From positions 248,001 through 312,000 of the forward strand of contig CAVYVI010000009.1 in NCBI GenBank assembly GCA_963771905.1: a DNA stretch of 64,000 bases. Direction: 5' to 3'. Every line of letters begins with the position of its first letter. Position 1 is the stretch's first letter. Below are positions 9,522-18,374 of this stretch, piece by piece. Origin of the DNA: Palsa-147 sp963771905. GTDB taxonomy: Bacteria; Acidobacteriota; Terriglobia; Acidiferrales; UBA7541. Below the pieces are notes generated by a model, which ran no database searches, was not told where the DNA came from, and worked only from the letters and a program-made list of their open reading frames with translations. The position numbers and the translations under genes were made by a program.

Positions 9522-9530
9522 ACTTTTCAA

Positions 9531-10670
9531 TCAGTTAGCAAGCAGACACGCTCGAGGTGTTTGGGAATGTGCCCAGTTTTGTGCCCCCTCGTCCTGAATA
9601 CCAGCCTGATTTAGCGCATTGACGGCCTGTCGCTGCGCGATCTGTCCGATGTGACCGTAGCGCCTCGCCATTCTCACCGTTGTAGAGGGACTCCATCCCA
9701 TAATCGTGGCCACGACGGAAAATGGCACTCCCGCTTCAAGCATGCGGGTGCAGCCAGTATGTCTTAGGTCGTGGAATCGACACGAAATGCCCGCGCGAAT
9801 TTTTGCGGATTCCCATGCTTCCTTCCAGCGTCCAATCGGTTTTGTCGGATCACTGTCGTATACGACGGTCACCCCGTCCCCGGAGGCCCCGTAGCGTTCC
9901 GCAGGGAAAACGAAATGATCTGGCTCACGCTCCGGGAAAAGGCTTGCCCAAAAGCCGAAGATCGCAACGGCGCGGTCATTCAGAGGGAGAAGGCGACCCG
10001 TTCCGGATTCGGTCTTGCTGAGGCCGACCGTGAGCGTGCAGGATTTGAGGTCAATCTGTCCCCACCGGAGCAAGCGAAGCTCCGAATAACGCATACAGGT
10101 ATTGAGGGCGATCAAAACAGCCGGATACAGCGACCGGGAGCGACTTGCACGACAGGCTTCCAGCAACGCAGCTTCCTCGACTTGGCTAATGGCCCGTCCT
10201 ACGTCCTCGCGTGCGCGAAGCATCCGCACGTCGGGCTGGATCGATGCCCAAAGGCGATTCTTCCGCAGGATCGCGCGCAACGTTCCCACTTCAAGATTGA
10301 CTGTCTTGGGGGCGGCGCCCTGTTCGCGACGCGATGCTTGATAGTGTGAGATGTCGTCGGCAGCGATGTCGCACAGGAGCATTTTCCCGAAGTAGGGATT
10401 GATGTGCTTCAGATTTGCGCGTTCAATAATCACACTACGAGGCGACAGGTGAGCGATCTTGGCCTTTAGCCACGATTCAGCGGACACTGAAAAGAGCTGG
10501 GCCATCCGTGGTCTCGTGATTCGGTTAAAGGACCCTTCGAGTTCTCTCCGCCGGGAGCGCTCCGCGTCTTTCGCGACCGTCTTGCTCTCGCTCTTCGTCG
10601 ACTCACGAATCATCTGCCCAGCAAACCGGAACTTGTACCACCAAACGTCCCCACGCCTGTAAACACTCAT
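9531..10670 (-). CDS. int: Site-specific tyrosine recombinase (integrase)
   Basis: The protein has 379 residues from the ATG at 10670, which is preceded by AAAGGAACGG. An in-frame start 27 codons upstream would read through the overlapping 49-aa gene and is less likely. It has an N-terminal arm/SAM-like DNA-binding domain and a catalytic domain with the Arg box (TCMRYSELRLLRW, Arg194), HDLRHT (His300, Arg303), a Trp in the GW pair (326), and the nucleophile Tyr338 in MARRYGHI. The set is complete, so it should be active. Its stop codon lies 10 bp from the attL core. It catalyses integration and excision of the island at tRNA-Asn. Its last codons contain one of the 20-bp terminal repeats. Confidence 0.95.
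   Translation of the reverse strand: MSVYRRGDVWWYKFRFAGQMIRESTKSESKTVAKDAERSRRRELEGSFNRITRPRMAQLFSVSAESWLKAKIAHLSPRSVIIERANLKHINPYFGKMLLCDIAADDISHYQASRREQGAAPKTVNLEVGTLRAILRKNRLWASIQPDVRMLRAREDVGRAISQVEEAALLEACRASRSRSLYPAVLIALNTCMRYSELRLLRWGQIDLKSCTLTVGLSKTESGTGRLLPLNDRAVAIFGFWASLFPEREPDHFVFPAERYGASGDGVTVVYDSDPTKPIGRWKEAWESAKIRAGISCRFHDLRHTGCTRMLEAGVPFSVVATIMGWSPSTTVRMARRYGHIGQIAQRQAVNALNQAGIQDEGAQNWAHSQTPRACLLAN
9568..9587. repeat. Left copy of 20-bp terminal direct repeat (candidate arm site)
   Basis: TGTGCCCAGTTTTGTGCCCC here matches 54156-54175 with one mismatch (G/A). The two copies lie inside the island, 47 bp and 123 bp from the respective att cores, in the same orientation. This position suits integrase arm-type or excisionase binding sites. 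Confidence 0.6.
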
Positions 10671-10816
10671 CGCACACCGTTCCTTTTCGGCGGACGCCCG
10701 CCCTTCTTTCCCCACTTCCGCATTTTGGCTATGAACGCTCGCTTTCCCCATTTCTTGATTCGGACTTCAACGCTCCGGTGTCCCATCAAGCTTGCGGCGC
10801 GGTTCACATCGGCCAT
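10667..10816 (-). CDS. 49-aa basic protein translationally coupled to integrase
   Basis: This short ORF encodes MADVNRAASLMGHR.. followed by a strongly basic Trp/Lys/Arg region (KKWGKRAFIAKMRKWGKK, then GGRPPKR). Its TGA stop overlaps the integrase ATG in the sequence ATGA, the usual sign of translational coupling. A near-consensus promoter places the transcription start at or next to its ATG, with no ribosome binding site visible. The composition suggests a DNA-binding accessory or directionality factor. I cannot place it in a named family. Confidence 0.6.
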   Translation of the reverse strand: MADVNRAASLMGHRSVEVRIKKWGKRAFIAKMRKWGKKGGRPPKRNGVR

Positions 10817-10823
10817 GCAGGAC

Positions 10824-10852
10824 AGTATATCCTAACGTTAGGTTATGTGCAA
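10824..10852 (-). promoter_or_regulatory. Integrase-operon promoter with a 12-bp palindrome in its spacer
   Basis: On the minus strand TTGCAC (10847-10852) and TATACT (10824-10829) are exactly 17 bp apart. The spacer contains the perfect palindrome CCTAACGTTAGG (10831-10842). The expected +1 falls on or near the ATG at 10816, implying a leaderless message. A repressor bound to the palindrome would block RNA polymerase, so this is a likely on/off switch for integration or excision. Confidence 0.65.
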
Positions 10853-11017
10853 GAGCGACCAACTTGCGACCCGGAAGCGCGCCTACTCACTATGGCTGAA
10901 CTTCGGGTGTAGACTTCCTGCGCAAAAGGGTCGGCTAGGGTCGCTCCCGAAAAAGCGGTTGCATCCCGGACCGCCTGCCGATCCAATTCAAATCGGGAAG
11001 CCACGCGGGAGGTGGCA

Positions 11018-11761
11018 ATGAGACCCAAGAAGCCTCCGGTTGGGTCGATCGTTATCGATCTGGATAAGGTGCTTAAGACGTCTAGTCGAAGATTGCGTAA
11101 GGATCCACGCTACCCGAGGCTCAGCAAGAACGCTTTAGATCGCCTGAACACGGAGATCCAGAACAATCGCTATGCAGCGGGCTTTTTTGAGGATCTCCGC
11201 ACGGCGGGTTGCGATAGTCAGGAATTACTTCGTCTTTTGGCTGCATGTTCAGAAGACCCAGAACCCGAGCGCATAACAGGGGTGCTCGGCCTTGATCACC
11301 GGCGATTGAGTGCCGCAGTAAAAAGCTTCTCGAAGTGCGCGCTTCAGATCGAGCAGGTCAACCAGAGCCCTGCGAAAGCCATTTTCGATGAAGCCGCAAT
11401 TAAGTACCCTTTCCAGATTCCAGAGTCGCTACGAAACTACGGAGCGCTCCTGATGTTCGTAGCAGAACTGCGTTGGCGGTTGTACTGGTCTGCCGCAAAG
11501 AGGCGGCTGATCTTCTACGTCGTAGCGCATACTCACCACTTCCGCGACAAATGGGTTGCCGAACTGATCGCGACGGCTGTCCAGAGTGAAAAGTACGATG
11601 AACGCGCACATAGCGAATGGCGACGCCGAAACGTGAAGCCTGAGATTCCCTACACCCTTTGTCCTGAAATTGATCCCGGCGGTGTTACGAAAGGGCTCCT
11701 CGAAACGATTTTTTTCATGTGTGAATATGCGCTGTTGAAGAAATTGAGCTTCCGGACCTAG
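11018..11761 (+). CDS. Island hypothetical protein, 247 aa
   Basis: The ATG at 11018 is preceded by GGGAGGTG, better than the GTG six bases upstream. The product is a soluble, helix-rich protein with a Lys/Arg-rich N-terminus (RPKKPPVGSIVIDLDKVLK), a middle rich in Leu/Arg repeats, an aromatic stretch (ELRWRLYWSAAKRRLIFYVV) and HTHHFRDKWVAELI. It has no signal peptide or clear enzyme motif. It lies between the integrase operon (divergent) and the HTH/RepA-like pair. I do not recognise it. Confidence 0.6.
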   Translation: MRPKKPPVGSIVIDLDKVLKTSSRRLRKDPRYPRLSKNALDRLNTEIQNNRYAAGFFEDLRTAGCDSQELLRLLAACSEDPEPERITGVLGLDHRRLSAAVKSFSKCALQIEQVNQSPAKAIFDEAAIKYPFQIPESLRNYGALLMFVAELRWRLYWSAAKRRLIFYVVAHTHHFRDKWVAELIATAVQSEKYDERAHSEWRRRNVKPEIPYTLCPEIDPGGVTKGLLETIFFMCEYALLKKLSFRT

Positions 11762-11928
11762 GACAATTCCTCGACTGTGGACCTCCTCACGTAACGCGGG
11801 AATACGAAATTCTGCCGGATCGCGTGACCCACGCAGAACGACAGGAATATGTGTGCTTGCGCCATCGACCAACAAGCAAGCGCGACGTAACCTTTCGCCC
11901 GGTGATACTTCACCATGGAGAAAGTTCG

Positions 11929-12153
11929 ATGACTACCAACAATATTAGTTCCCAGCAATTGCTCCGCGTCGACGAGGTCGCCGGAAAGCTCAATGTCACG
12001 CCGAGTTGCATTCGGCGATGGATCCTCGAGCGACGTATCGCATCCGTCCGCGTGGGTCGCTTAGTCCGAATCACCCCAGAGACTGTCGAGAAAATAATCG
12101 AAGCGGGGATCGTGCCGGCGCGTCCGCAGCGCGGAGGTCGTCATGGCAAGTAG
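11929..12153 (+). CDS. Excisionase-family (HTH_17/MerR-like) DNA-binding protein
   Basis: The protein has 74 residues. The core SSQQLLRVDEVAGKLNV.PSCIRRWI..RRIASVRVGRLVRI is the winged-helix excisionase/MerR-like domain: LRVDEVA..L as the first turn, IRRWI as the recognition helix, and VRVGRLVRI as the wing. GGAGAAAG precedes the ATG at 11929; the longer frame from 11824 lacks similarity. Such proteins act as excisionases or as copy-number/transcription regulators of mobile elements. It overlaps the RepA-like gene by 11 bp, so the two are probably co-translated. Confidence 0.85.
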   Translation: MTTNNISSQQLLRVDEVAGKLNVTPSCIRRWILERRIASVRVGRLVRITPETVEKIIEAGIVPARPQRGGRHGK

Positions 12154-13774
12154 ACAGTCGAACACGCCGCGGCAGCGGGTTCCCGGCCGCGACACCAGTT
12201 TGTCTCAGAACGTGCCAGCCGTCGCTTCGGCAAAATATCTGGAGGACGCTGATTTCCAGGATGCGCTGCTCAAGCTTCTAATTTTCGACGAAGAGGCCCT
12301 GTCTCAGCTCGGCCCGAAGATCTCTCCGACGAATTTCGATTGGAGAGGAGATCGTCGCATCATCGCAGGCATCTTGCTTGACTTTTGGAATCGGTCTCAC
12401 ACGCCGATTGGCTCACTTCTGAGCACTGAAGTTAAGGAGCATATTCGACTACACCATCTACATGATGAAAAAGCCAAAGCTCTGCTCGAATGTATTGAAG
12501 AAATAAAATCGACAAGCGGAACGTTCAACCGGGATTTCTTGATCAAACGATTTCATGAATCTCAAGACTCTTGGCGAATTCTCGAAGCTTTCCGAGAAGT
12601 AGCGGACCTCGCGGAGGCGGGGCAGCTGACCGTTCAGAAATTCGTGGACATCGCGCAGAACGCAGCTCAGACCGCTCAGTCGAAAGACGACCAAGGGGTC
12701 CACAAAATGCTGGGGAAGGCTGTCATGACGTCGCGGGAATTCATCAACAAGGACTTGCCGCGGTTGGATTGCATTTTCGATCCCGCGCTCCGCGAGCGGG
12801 GACTAATGCTTTTGTTTTCAAAAACTGGAGTGGGGAAAACATACGTGGCGCTGTCGATGGGAATCGCGGCGTCGATTGGCATGCCGCTGTTCTACTGGCA
12901 CGTGCCGCGGCCGTTCCGGGTGATGTACGTCGATGGCGAGATGTCGCAGCAAGACTTGCAAGTGCGATCGAGACAAATCTTTGATGGTTTCGCGTTGGCG
13001 GGAACTGATTCATTGCTGCCGACGAAAAATCAGGATGCACGGCGGGAGCTTTTTTATCGTACCTTCCGCTTCATTATCAATGACGCGCTCGAGAATCAAA
13101 TTCCCGACTTGGCCACGCAGAACGGGCAAGCGTGGCTCGAGAGCAAGTTGCGTGACGTGAATGGTGAATTGCCGGAGCTGTTGATTCTCGACAATGTTTA
13201 CTCGTTAATGGAATCCGCGCTGAATGATAGCGACGGATGGATCGTCGTTGCTCGCTGGCTGAACCGCCTCAAAACGATGGGGATTGCGGTCATTTTGGTG
13301 CATCACGAATCCGAGAAACCTGGCAACGCCGGATTCCAGATGGGAACGACCGCTCGGACGTTCAACGTCCACACCGTGATCCACATCCGGCGTCTCGCAC
13401 AGCATCTCGCGGAAGGAAGTTCGCCGCTGGGCGTGGATGTGGAACTCCACTTCAAGAAAGCACGCGGGATTTCTCCCGGAACGACGGGCGCGGCACCTTT
13501 TCGTCTGACGCTCGGTACGCATCCCTTCGTCGTCGGCGCCGTTCAGTGGGGGGTTCAGACGATTCAGACCAGCCGATACGAACAGGCATGTCACTTCCTG
13601 GATGAAGGCTGGACGCCGCAAGAAGTGGCGGAAAAGCTCGGACTGAGCAAGCGCCAAATCGAGCGGTACCGGGAGCAGCAAAGTGAAGGCAAAAACACGG
13701 AGGGGAAATCCTCAGAGCAGCCGGACGCGCCGCGGAAACGCAAAAGATGTCGCAAAACGCAGATTCATCAATAA
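12143..13774 (+). CDS. RepA/DnaB-like replicative ATPase (helicase)
   Basis: The protein has 543 residues. The N-terminal part (~30-200) resembles the helical domain of DnaB-type helicases (LEDADFQDALLKLLIFDEEAL). The centre is a RecA-fold ATPase with Walker A SKTGVGKT near residues 225-232, MYVDGEMS, and Walker B LLILDN near 347, followed by a sensor VILVHHE and an Arg-finger-like region. This order is that of plasmid RepA hexameric helicases. A C-terminal HTH (~480-515, ..FLDEGWTPQEVAEKLGLSKRQIERYREQQ) could bind DNA. A GGAGG site precedes the ATG. Eight repeats of a 9-bp motif begin inside its 3' end, pointing to an origin. Confidence 0.8.
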   Translation: MASRQSNTPRQRVPGRDTSLSQNVPAVASAKYLEDADFQDALLKLLIFDEEALSQLGPKISPTNFDWRGDRRIIAGILLDFWNRSHTPIGSLLSTEVKEHIRLHHLHDEKAKALLECIEEIKSTSGTFNRDFLIKRFHESQDSWRILEAFREVADLAEAGQLTVQKFVDIAQNAAQTAQSKDDQGVHKMLGKAVMTSREFINKDLPRLDCIFDPALRERGLMLLFSKTGVGKTYVALSMGIAASIGMPLFYWHVPRPFRVMYVDGEMSQQDLQVRSRQIFDGFALAGTDSLLPTKNQDARRELFYRTFRFIINDALENQIPDLATQNGQAWLESKLRDVNGELPELLILDNVYSLMESALNDSDGWIVVARWLNRLKTMGIAVILVHHESEKPGNAGFQMGTTARTFNVHTVIHIRRLAQHLAEGSSPLGVDVELHFKKARGISPGTTGAAPFRLTLGTHPFVVGAVQWGVQTIQTSRYEQACHFLDEGWTPQEVAEKLGLSKRQIERYREQQSEGKNTEGKSSEQPDAPRKRKRCRKTQIHQ

Positions 13775-14012
13775 AACATGGGCGAAAGCTTGCGACGTGG
13801 CTATGTCGCAACCATGTCGCAAGCTGCGCGTAACTCTTCCCTGTTGTTGGTCTGTATCAACCGAACATTCGATTCGGGAACACGCCGCTGGGGAGTCTTT
13901 CGGCTGGAAGAAAAAAGTTAGCCCCCTTTCCAGTGACCTTGCGACATCTGTGCGACATTAAGATGTCGCATATATAGTATAGTAAAAATTAGACTTACGA
14001 GATTTGCGACAC
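13747..14012. repeat. Iteron-like array and AT-rich stretch (candidate replication origin)
   Basis: The 9-mer ATGTCGCAA, or its complement TTGCGACAT, occurs exactly at 13747, 13803, 13814 and 13939. With one mismatch it occurs at 13790, 13950, 13963 and 14004. The 13803 and 13814 copies are 11 bp apart, one helical turn. Between the last copies lies an AT-rich stretch (about 13970-14000, TATATAGTATAGTAAAAATT). The array starts in the last codons of the RepA-like gene. This is the layout of an iteron origin with a DNA-unwinding element; it could alternatively be an autoregulatory operator array. Confidence 0.7.
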
Positions 14013-14848
14013 AGAATATTTGTGTCTTGCTTCCAGGGCTCTATTTGTTCAATTCAGAGTTCCTGCTACTCACAGAAGGCGCGATCCGACAGTTCCAGAA
14101 TACAGAAATTGGCAACTATGTTTCCATAGTGCTGCTCCGATTCTCAGAACACGGATTTTGAAATCGGATTCAGCGGGAAAGCCCGCGTCTCACGCGGATC
14201 GCGTCTGAATCGTATAGTAGTTCAGCGGGCTCGCGCGTTTTTTCATCGCATCATCTGGTCTCGTGCGACACGAACCGTTCTGTAGAAGTCGGAAAGTTTC
14301 GACGCTGCAAATCTGATGGATTGAAATGCATCGAGAGTTCCGCGATAATGATCGCGTTGAGATTTGAACGCTGGTTTCTTCTGGACGTTGGTTTCGCAGT
14401 GAAATTCACGGCGAAGGAACGTCTAAAATGCCCTCACGATCCAGCGTTACCGCGTCAGAAGCGTCACGAAGAATCCGCCATTCCAAACCGAAGTCAGCTG
14501 AACGGACACGCGTCCGCATCAGGCAGAGATGCGTCGCGGACAAAAGTGCCCCAAAAATCGCGAGAGAGAAGAGGGGCACGGCCGCTGGAGTGAATACACC
14601 CTCCGCGTTCGGTAGAGCCGAGGAGCAGGGGACGGAGTTCGTACCTCCCTGAACGACGCTGCATCAGTGCACACCTCGACAGGACGAAAGGAGGAAGAGC
14701 TTCGCATGGTCAAGAAGAACTCTATGATCGGAAACGCTTGCCGAATCGGCGAAAGAGCCCCGCAAGGATTAACCGGAGGAGAGTCCACACTGACGCGTTA
14801 GAGGAGAAGATACTTGAGAACGATTGCGACGAAGCGAAGGAGGCAGTA
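14013..14848. other. Region between candidate origin and HTH gene; no secure gene
   Basis: Several short frames exist. The most credible is a 74-codon Arg/Lys-rich frame at 14428-14652 preceded by GAAGGAACG, but its composition is typical of chance frames. A 31-codon frame at 14706 has AGGAGG further upstream. I see no RNA gene. The region may be decayed element sequence. Confidence 0.4.
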
Positions 14849-15424
14849 ATGAAATACCAGAAAATGACTCCCCTGCAAAAAGTAGCGAAGATGAACGCAG
14901 TCAGAAAGAGAAATCGGGAGCACAGTTCTAGACAAAAATCGACAATTCGCAAGAAGCTCACGCCGGTTTCCTATGTTCCGCCACCTCAACGAGAACGGAT
15001 CATGAAAAGATACATTGCGGGCGAGAGCGTTTCCAAAATCTCACGGGAAGAAAAAAGACACAGGGTTACGGTGGCGAAAATCGTCAGAGCGCCGGAAGTT
15101 GCACAGTACAGAAAAGACATGCGCGAGAGATTTTACGGAATCGGCTACACGGCAATAGATACAGTGAGGAGAGCGGCGGAGTTCGATGCAGCGTTGGCCT
15201 ACAAGGTTCTCGAAGCTACAGGCGTGATCCCCAGCCCGGAAGAAGTTGCAAATGAAACGGTGAACCAACAACCCAAAACAGAACAGGAACGTCGCAGGGA
15301 AATCACGCTGAAGATGATGGGAATCGCGCTCGATCGACATGAAGTGTTCGGAACGCCCATTCACGAGTTGGAAGAAAAGCTCGGGATTCCGATTTCAGTG
15401 CCTAAGAAGGATAAAGTGCATTAA
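14849..15424 (+). CDS. HTH protein, possibly terminase-small-subunit-like
   Basis: The start was set at the ATG 14849 because GAAGGAGG stands 5 bp before it; a TTG 37 codons upstream has no such site. The 191-residue product is basic in its N-terminal third. It has a homeodomain-like HTH (RERIMKRYIAGESVSKISRE..HRVTVAKIV), followed by helices ending in LAYKVLEATGVIPSPEE and a charged C-terminus. The pattern recalls phage small-terminase or transposase HTH domains, without specific proof. It is the last gene of the element core before the IS zone. Confidence 0.6.
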   Translation: MKYQKMTPLQKVAKMNAVRKRNREHSSRQKSTIRKKLTPVSYVPPPQRERIMKRYIAGESVSKISREEKRHRVTVAKIVRAPEVAQYRKDMRERFYGIGYTAIDTVRRAAEFDAALAYKVLEATGVIPSPEEVANETVNQQPKTEQERRREITLKMMGIALDRHEVFGTPIHELEEKLGIPISVPKKDKVH

Positions 15425-15532
15425 ACCCACATTTCCGAAATGAAGTCGTTCCAGCGAGCCTGCGGGTGCTATCTTTCATCAGTATTTATGCAGGTCTAAA
15501 CGCAGTGAAGACGTCTCGGAGGTACACACCCC

Positions 15533-15753
15533 GTGGGTGAGAAACAAAATCAGCCCTTTCAGCTCTCTTTCAACGCGTCTCTGAGGATAGATTTCCAAGA
15601 ATCGCGAGTGACATCCGATGGTGGTCTGATTCTGGTTCGCGAGTTGGGCGAGCGACTGGGTCTCGAGAAGCTCATCGACGAACACTTGAGCGACTCGCGA
15701 CGGGGCTTGAATAAACAATTTATGCTCAGATGCCTTCCTCGACTGAAAAGATG
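15533..15753 (+). pseudogene. IS1380-family transposase, N-terminal remnant
   Basis: The GTG start with GGAGGT upstream opens a 73-codon frame. It contains the IS1380-type N-terminus FNASLRIDFQESRVTSDGGL and LVRELGERLGLEKLIDEHL. Similarity stops after about residue 62, where unrelated sequence and then an IS21-type end begin. Only the start of a normally ~430-residue transposase survives, so it is dead. Confidence 0.85.
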
Positions 15754-15761
15754 AAATGTGG

Positions 15762-17051
15762 TGTCAAGGGCGGAGTGAAACTAGACCACAGGGGCGGAGG
15801 AAAACTAGACCAGGTGCGTGAGTGGGAGATGGGGATTGGCAGGGAGGGTGGCGTCTGGAGCGGAGGCCTGCGGTCCGGTTTGCGGGCCGCGTTTAGGCCG
15901 GAGCGGAAGACGCCACCCTCCACGAGAGATGTCGTGGTGAATTAGCGGCCGGGTTGAGGGTTGCGTTTGTGCTTGCTCTGCTTGAGGCGGTAGCTCTCGC
16001 CGTTCATCTCTAGGATGTGCACGTGGTGGGTGAGTCGGTCCAGCAGCGCGCCGGTCAGCCGCTCCGAGCCCAGCACTTCGGTCCACTCCTGAAAGGGCAG
16101 GTTGCTGGTCACCGGCGTCGAGCCACGCTCGTAGCGCAGACTGAAAACCTCGCGAACAGTAACTCCGCGCCAGTCTTCGATAGCGGCACGAATCCCAACT
16201 CATCGACGAGCAACAGTTCGTAGCTGGCCAGCTGTTTCTGGAAGCGCAGCAGCCGCTTTTCATCCCGGGCCTCCATCAGTTCGTGCACCAGCGCGGCAGC
16301 TGTCGTAAAGCGCACACGATGGCCCTTCTGGCATGCAGCGAGACCGAGCGCCAGCGCCAGATGCGTCTTGCCTGTGCCGGAATTACCCAGCAACAGCACG
16401 TTCTCGCGCCGCAGAAGAAACTCACACCGCGCCAGCTCCAGCACCAGGGCCTTGTTGACGGACGGGATGCTCAGGAACTCGAAAGTGTCCAAGCTCTTGA
16501 CCACCGGGAAACGGGCCTGATGGATGCGGCGCTCGGTGGCCCGCCGCTCGCGGTCCAGCAGTTCCAACTCCGTCATGCGCAGCAGGTAACGCGGATAATC
16601 CACACTCTCGTCCGAGCACTGCCGCGCCACCTTGTCGTACTCGCGCAGAAAAGTGGGCAGCCGCAGCAGTTTCAGATGATGTTCCAGCAGCACCTGCGGC
16701 GTGTCTGCTGTTGCCGTGTTCGCCGTGCCGCTCATGAGTTCACCTCACCCAGCAGCGCCATGTACTCCGATGGCTGCGTGGTGCGGACTCGCGCCAGCGG
16801 CAAGTGCGGATAGTTCTCCATGTCCAGCCGCGGCGGACGCTGCTCAATCCGGCACAACAGCAGATGCTTCACCGCATCGAACGAGATCGTTCCCAGATGC
16901 AAAGCCTGCTCAATCGCTTGCGCGACCTCTTCCAACCGGAAGGTCTCCAGCAACCGTAGCACCTGTACATACTCTCGACGGCCGCCCTTGTTCAGCCGCG
17001 CTTCCATCAGCCGGCGCAGTTCGGAAAAGCATACAGGCAACTCCCATCCCA
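15762..17051 (-). mobile_element. IS21-family remnant (istB plus 3' end of istA)
   Basis: The istB-side end is marked by two tandem copies of GGGCGGAG(T/G)(G/A)AAACTAGACCA at 15768-15813, as in IS21 terminal repeat arrays. istB is frameshifted and only the last ~106 codons of istA remain, cut at 17052 by LamG-coding sequence. The element is incomplete and immobile on its own. Confidence 0.85.
15942..16735 (-). pseudogene. istB: istB (IS21 helper ATPase), frameshifted
   Basis: The N-terminal ~195 residues include the DnaC/IstB Walker A (GNSGTGKTHLALALG) and Walker B (ELLLVDELGFV). Near 16151-16156 the frame shifts, consistent with two extra bases: TTC-GC-GAGGTTTTC is read where TTCGAGGTTTTC is expected. 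The C-terminus RYERGSTPVTSNLPF..LDRLTHHVHILEMNGESYR continues in another frame to the stop at 15942. The gene is therefore broken. Its ATG overlaps the istA TGA, the normal IS21 arrangement. Confidence 0.85.
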
Positions 17052-17052
17052 C
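16732..17052 (-). pseudogene. istA: istA (IS21 transposase), C-terminal fragment
   Basis: The 106 residues match only the C-terminal helical part of IstA (NKGGRREYVQVLRLLETF..AIEQALHLGTISFDAVKHLLL). The catalytic DDE core and N-terminal HTH are missing because the gene is cut at 17052. It overlaps istB by 4 bp. Confidence 0.8.
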
Positions 17053-17326
17053 CAGCGGCGCCGCCTGGAACGGCGTTATCGACGACGCCCGCGTTTACAA
17101 CCGCGCCCTGAGCGCGGCGGAAATAGGCGCACTTTACGGCAACGAGGGCGCCATCGTCTACAACAGCGACAACCAAAGAATGCAGTATTGCAACGGCGCC
17201 AACTGGGTCGGCATCTGGAAATAAGCCGCGCCCCCGTCACCCCTGGATCAAAAGCGAGCCACTCAGATTTTTTCAACGGCACCATCGACGACGCCCGCGT
17301 CTACAACCACGTCCTGACCAGATAGC
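17052..17326 (+). pseudogene. Duplicated C-terminal fragments of a LamG-domain protein
   Basis: From 17052 an open frame without a start reads NGVIDDARVYNRALSAAEI (the LamG/concanavalin-like end motif) followed by GNEGAIVYNSDNQRMQYCN..WVGIWK and a stop at 17224. A second, shorter copy (FFNGTIDDARVYNHVL) lies at about 17265-17326. Both are relics of a secreted LamG-type protein, probably foreign to this genome, cut where the IS21 remnant joins. Confidence 0.65.
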
Positions 17327-17540
17327 TGACAGTTACAGCCTAAGATTGTGTCTGTAGACATAACGCAATCTCAGGATGTGATAATACTTATTATGAATAC
17401 TGCCCGGAGATTTTAAGGGCACGGTGTAATCTTCAGAGTTAAGCTGCACCATATTTCTTGAGATGTTTTTGCACGGTTCGTGTTGACCGCGCCCTGACGA
17501 CGGTCTATCCAGTTCGCTGAACGTACTTTTTAGGAAGATT

Positions 17541-18374
17541 GTGACTATTCATCACGCCCGCATCAGTCCCACAGCCAAGCTCGCCGCCTTTCTTCGCGCC
17601 GAGAGCGACATCCCTTACTGCCGTCAAATTGCCGAGATGTGTGATGCCGAAGAAGTTTCTCGCACGTTCAACCCCGGCTTTATTGCGAATCACCGCGCGT
17701 ACATAGAGCTGCGTTTCAAATCCCTGACCGCGTTTATCCATCGTCTCGGTTTCCGACAAGTATTAGAGTTTGCCGGGGGAGTTGCGCCGCGCGGCCTTAT
17801 CCTCTCAGAAGATCCGTCAATGCTGATCGTCGAAACCGATCTTCCGGAATTACTTGAGGAGAAGCGATTGATCGTCAACGCACTCATCCCACTTTCTGAA
17901 AGAACTAATTACCATCTGCAGCCCGCAAACGCGCTACAGACCGAAGAAGTCTGGAATGCAGCCGGGTTGTTAAAGCGAGAACCGATAACGGTCGTACATG
18001 AAGGACTGCTTCAATTCCTCACTATGTCTGAACGGAAGCAGTTCGCGGGAAATATCCGCAGTCTGCTAAAAGTCTTTGGTGGCGCGTGGATCACGTCCGA
18101 CGTAGTAATCAGGGAGTCCTTTGAGCGCTTCTACCCCGAATCGAAGCAAGCAAGCACGTTGAAACGGGTGACCGAAGTGACGGGGCGCAGCATTGCGGAA
18201 GACGCATTCATTGACTGGGAAGCTGCAACTTCTTTCTTTAAGGAAGAGGGCTTCGCAGTCGAACGGTTCAAGCAGATCGATTTGGTCCCGGAAATGCGGA
18301 GTCGTGTCTTCGAGCCACAGGTGTTGGAACGCCTCGAATATGAAGAAGTCTGGCTGATGCGCCTCATAAATTAG
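17541..18374 (+). CDS. Class I SAM-dependent methyltransferase (leucine carboxyl methyltransferase-like)
   Basis: The 277-residue cytoplasmic protein starts at a GTG with AGGAAG upstream. It resembles the COG3315/LCM family of O-methyltransferases: RQVLEFAGGVAPRGLIL as a modified glycine-rich SAM loop, MLIVETDLPELLEEK as the acidic strand end, and PITVVHEGLLQFLTMSERKQF. Relatives methylate small-molecule hydroxyl or carboxyl groups, including polyketides. There is no natural-product cluster nearby; it sits as island cargo between the IS21 remnant and hsdR. Confidence 0.75.
   Translation: MTIHHARISPTAKLAAFLRAESDIPYCRQIAEMCDAEEVSRTFNPGFIANHRAYIELRFKSLTAFIHRLGFRQVLEFAGGVAPRGLILSEDPSMLIVETDLPELLEEKRLIVNALIPLSERTNYHLQPANALQTEEVWNAAGLLKREPITVVHEGLLQFLTMSERKQFAGNIRSLLKVFGGAWITSDVVIRESFERFYPESKQASTLKRVTEVTGRSIAEDAFIDWEAATSFFKEEGFAVERFKQIDLVPEMRSRVFEPQVLERLEYEEVWLMRLIN

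Noticed and set aside
10671..10751. 27-codon N-terminal extension of the integrase
   Set aside because: It overlaps the coupled 49-aa gene in another frame, and the ATG at 10670 has a good ribosome binding site.
13747..14012. CRISPR array
   Set aside because: The repeats are only 9 bp, occur in both orientations with uneven spacing and no cas genes are nearby.
17541..18374. DNA methyltransferase partner of hsdR
   Set aside because: The sequence is an LCM/O-methyltransferase type without DNA methylase motifs (no NPPY or PC motif).
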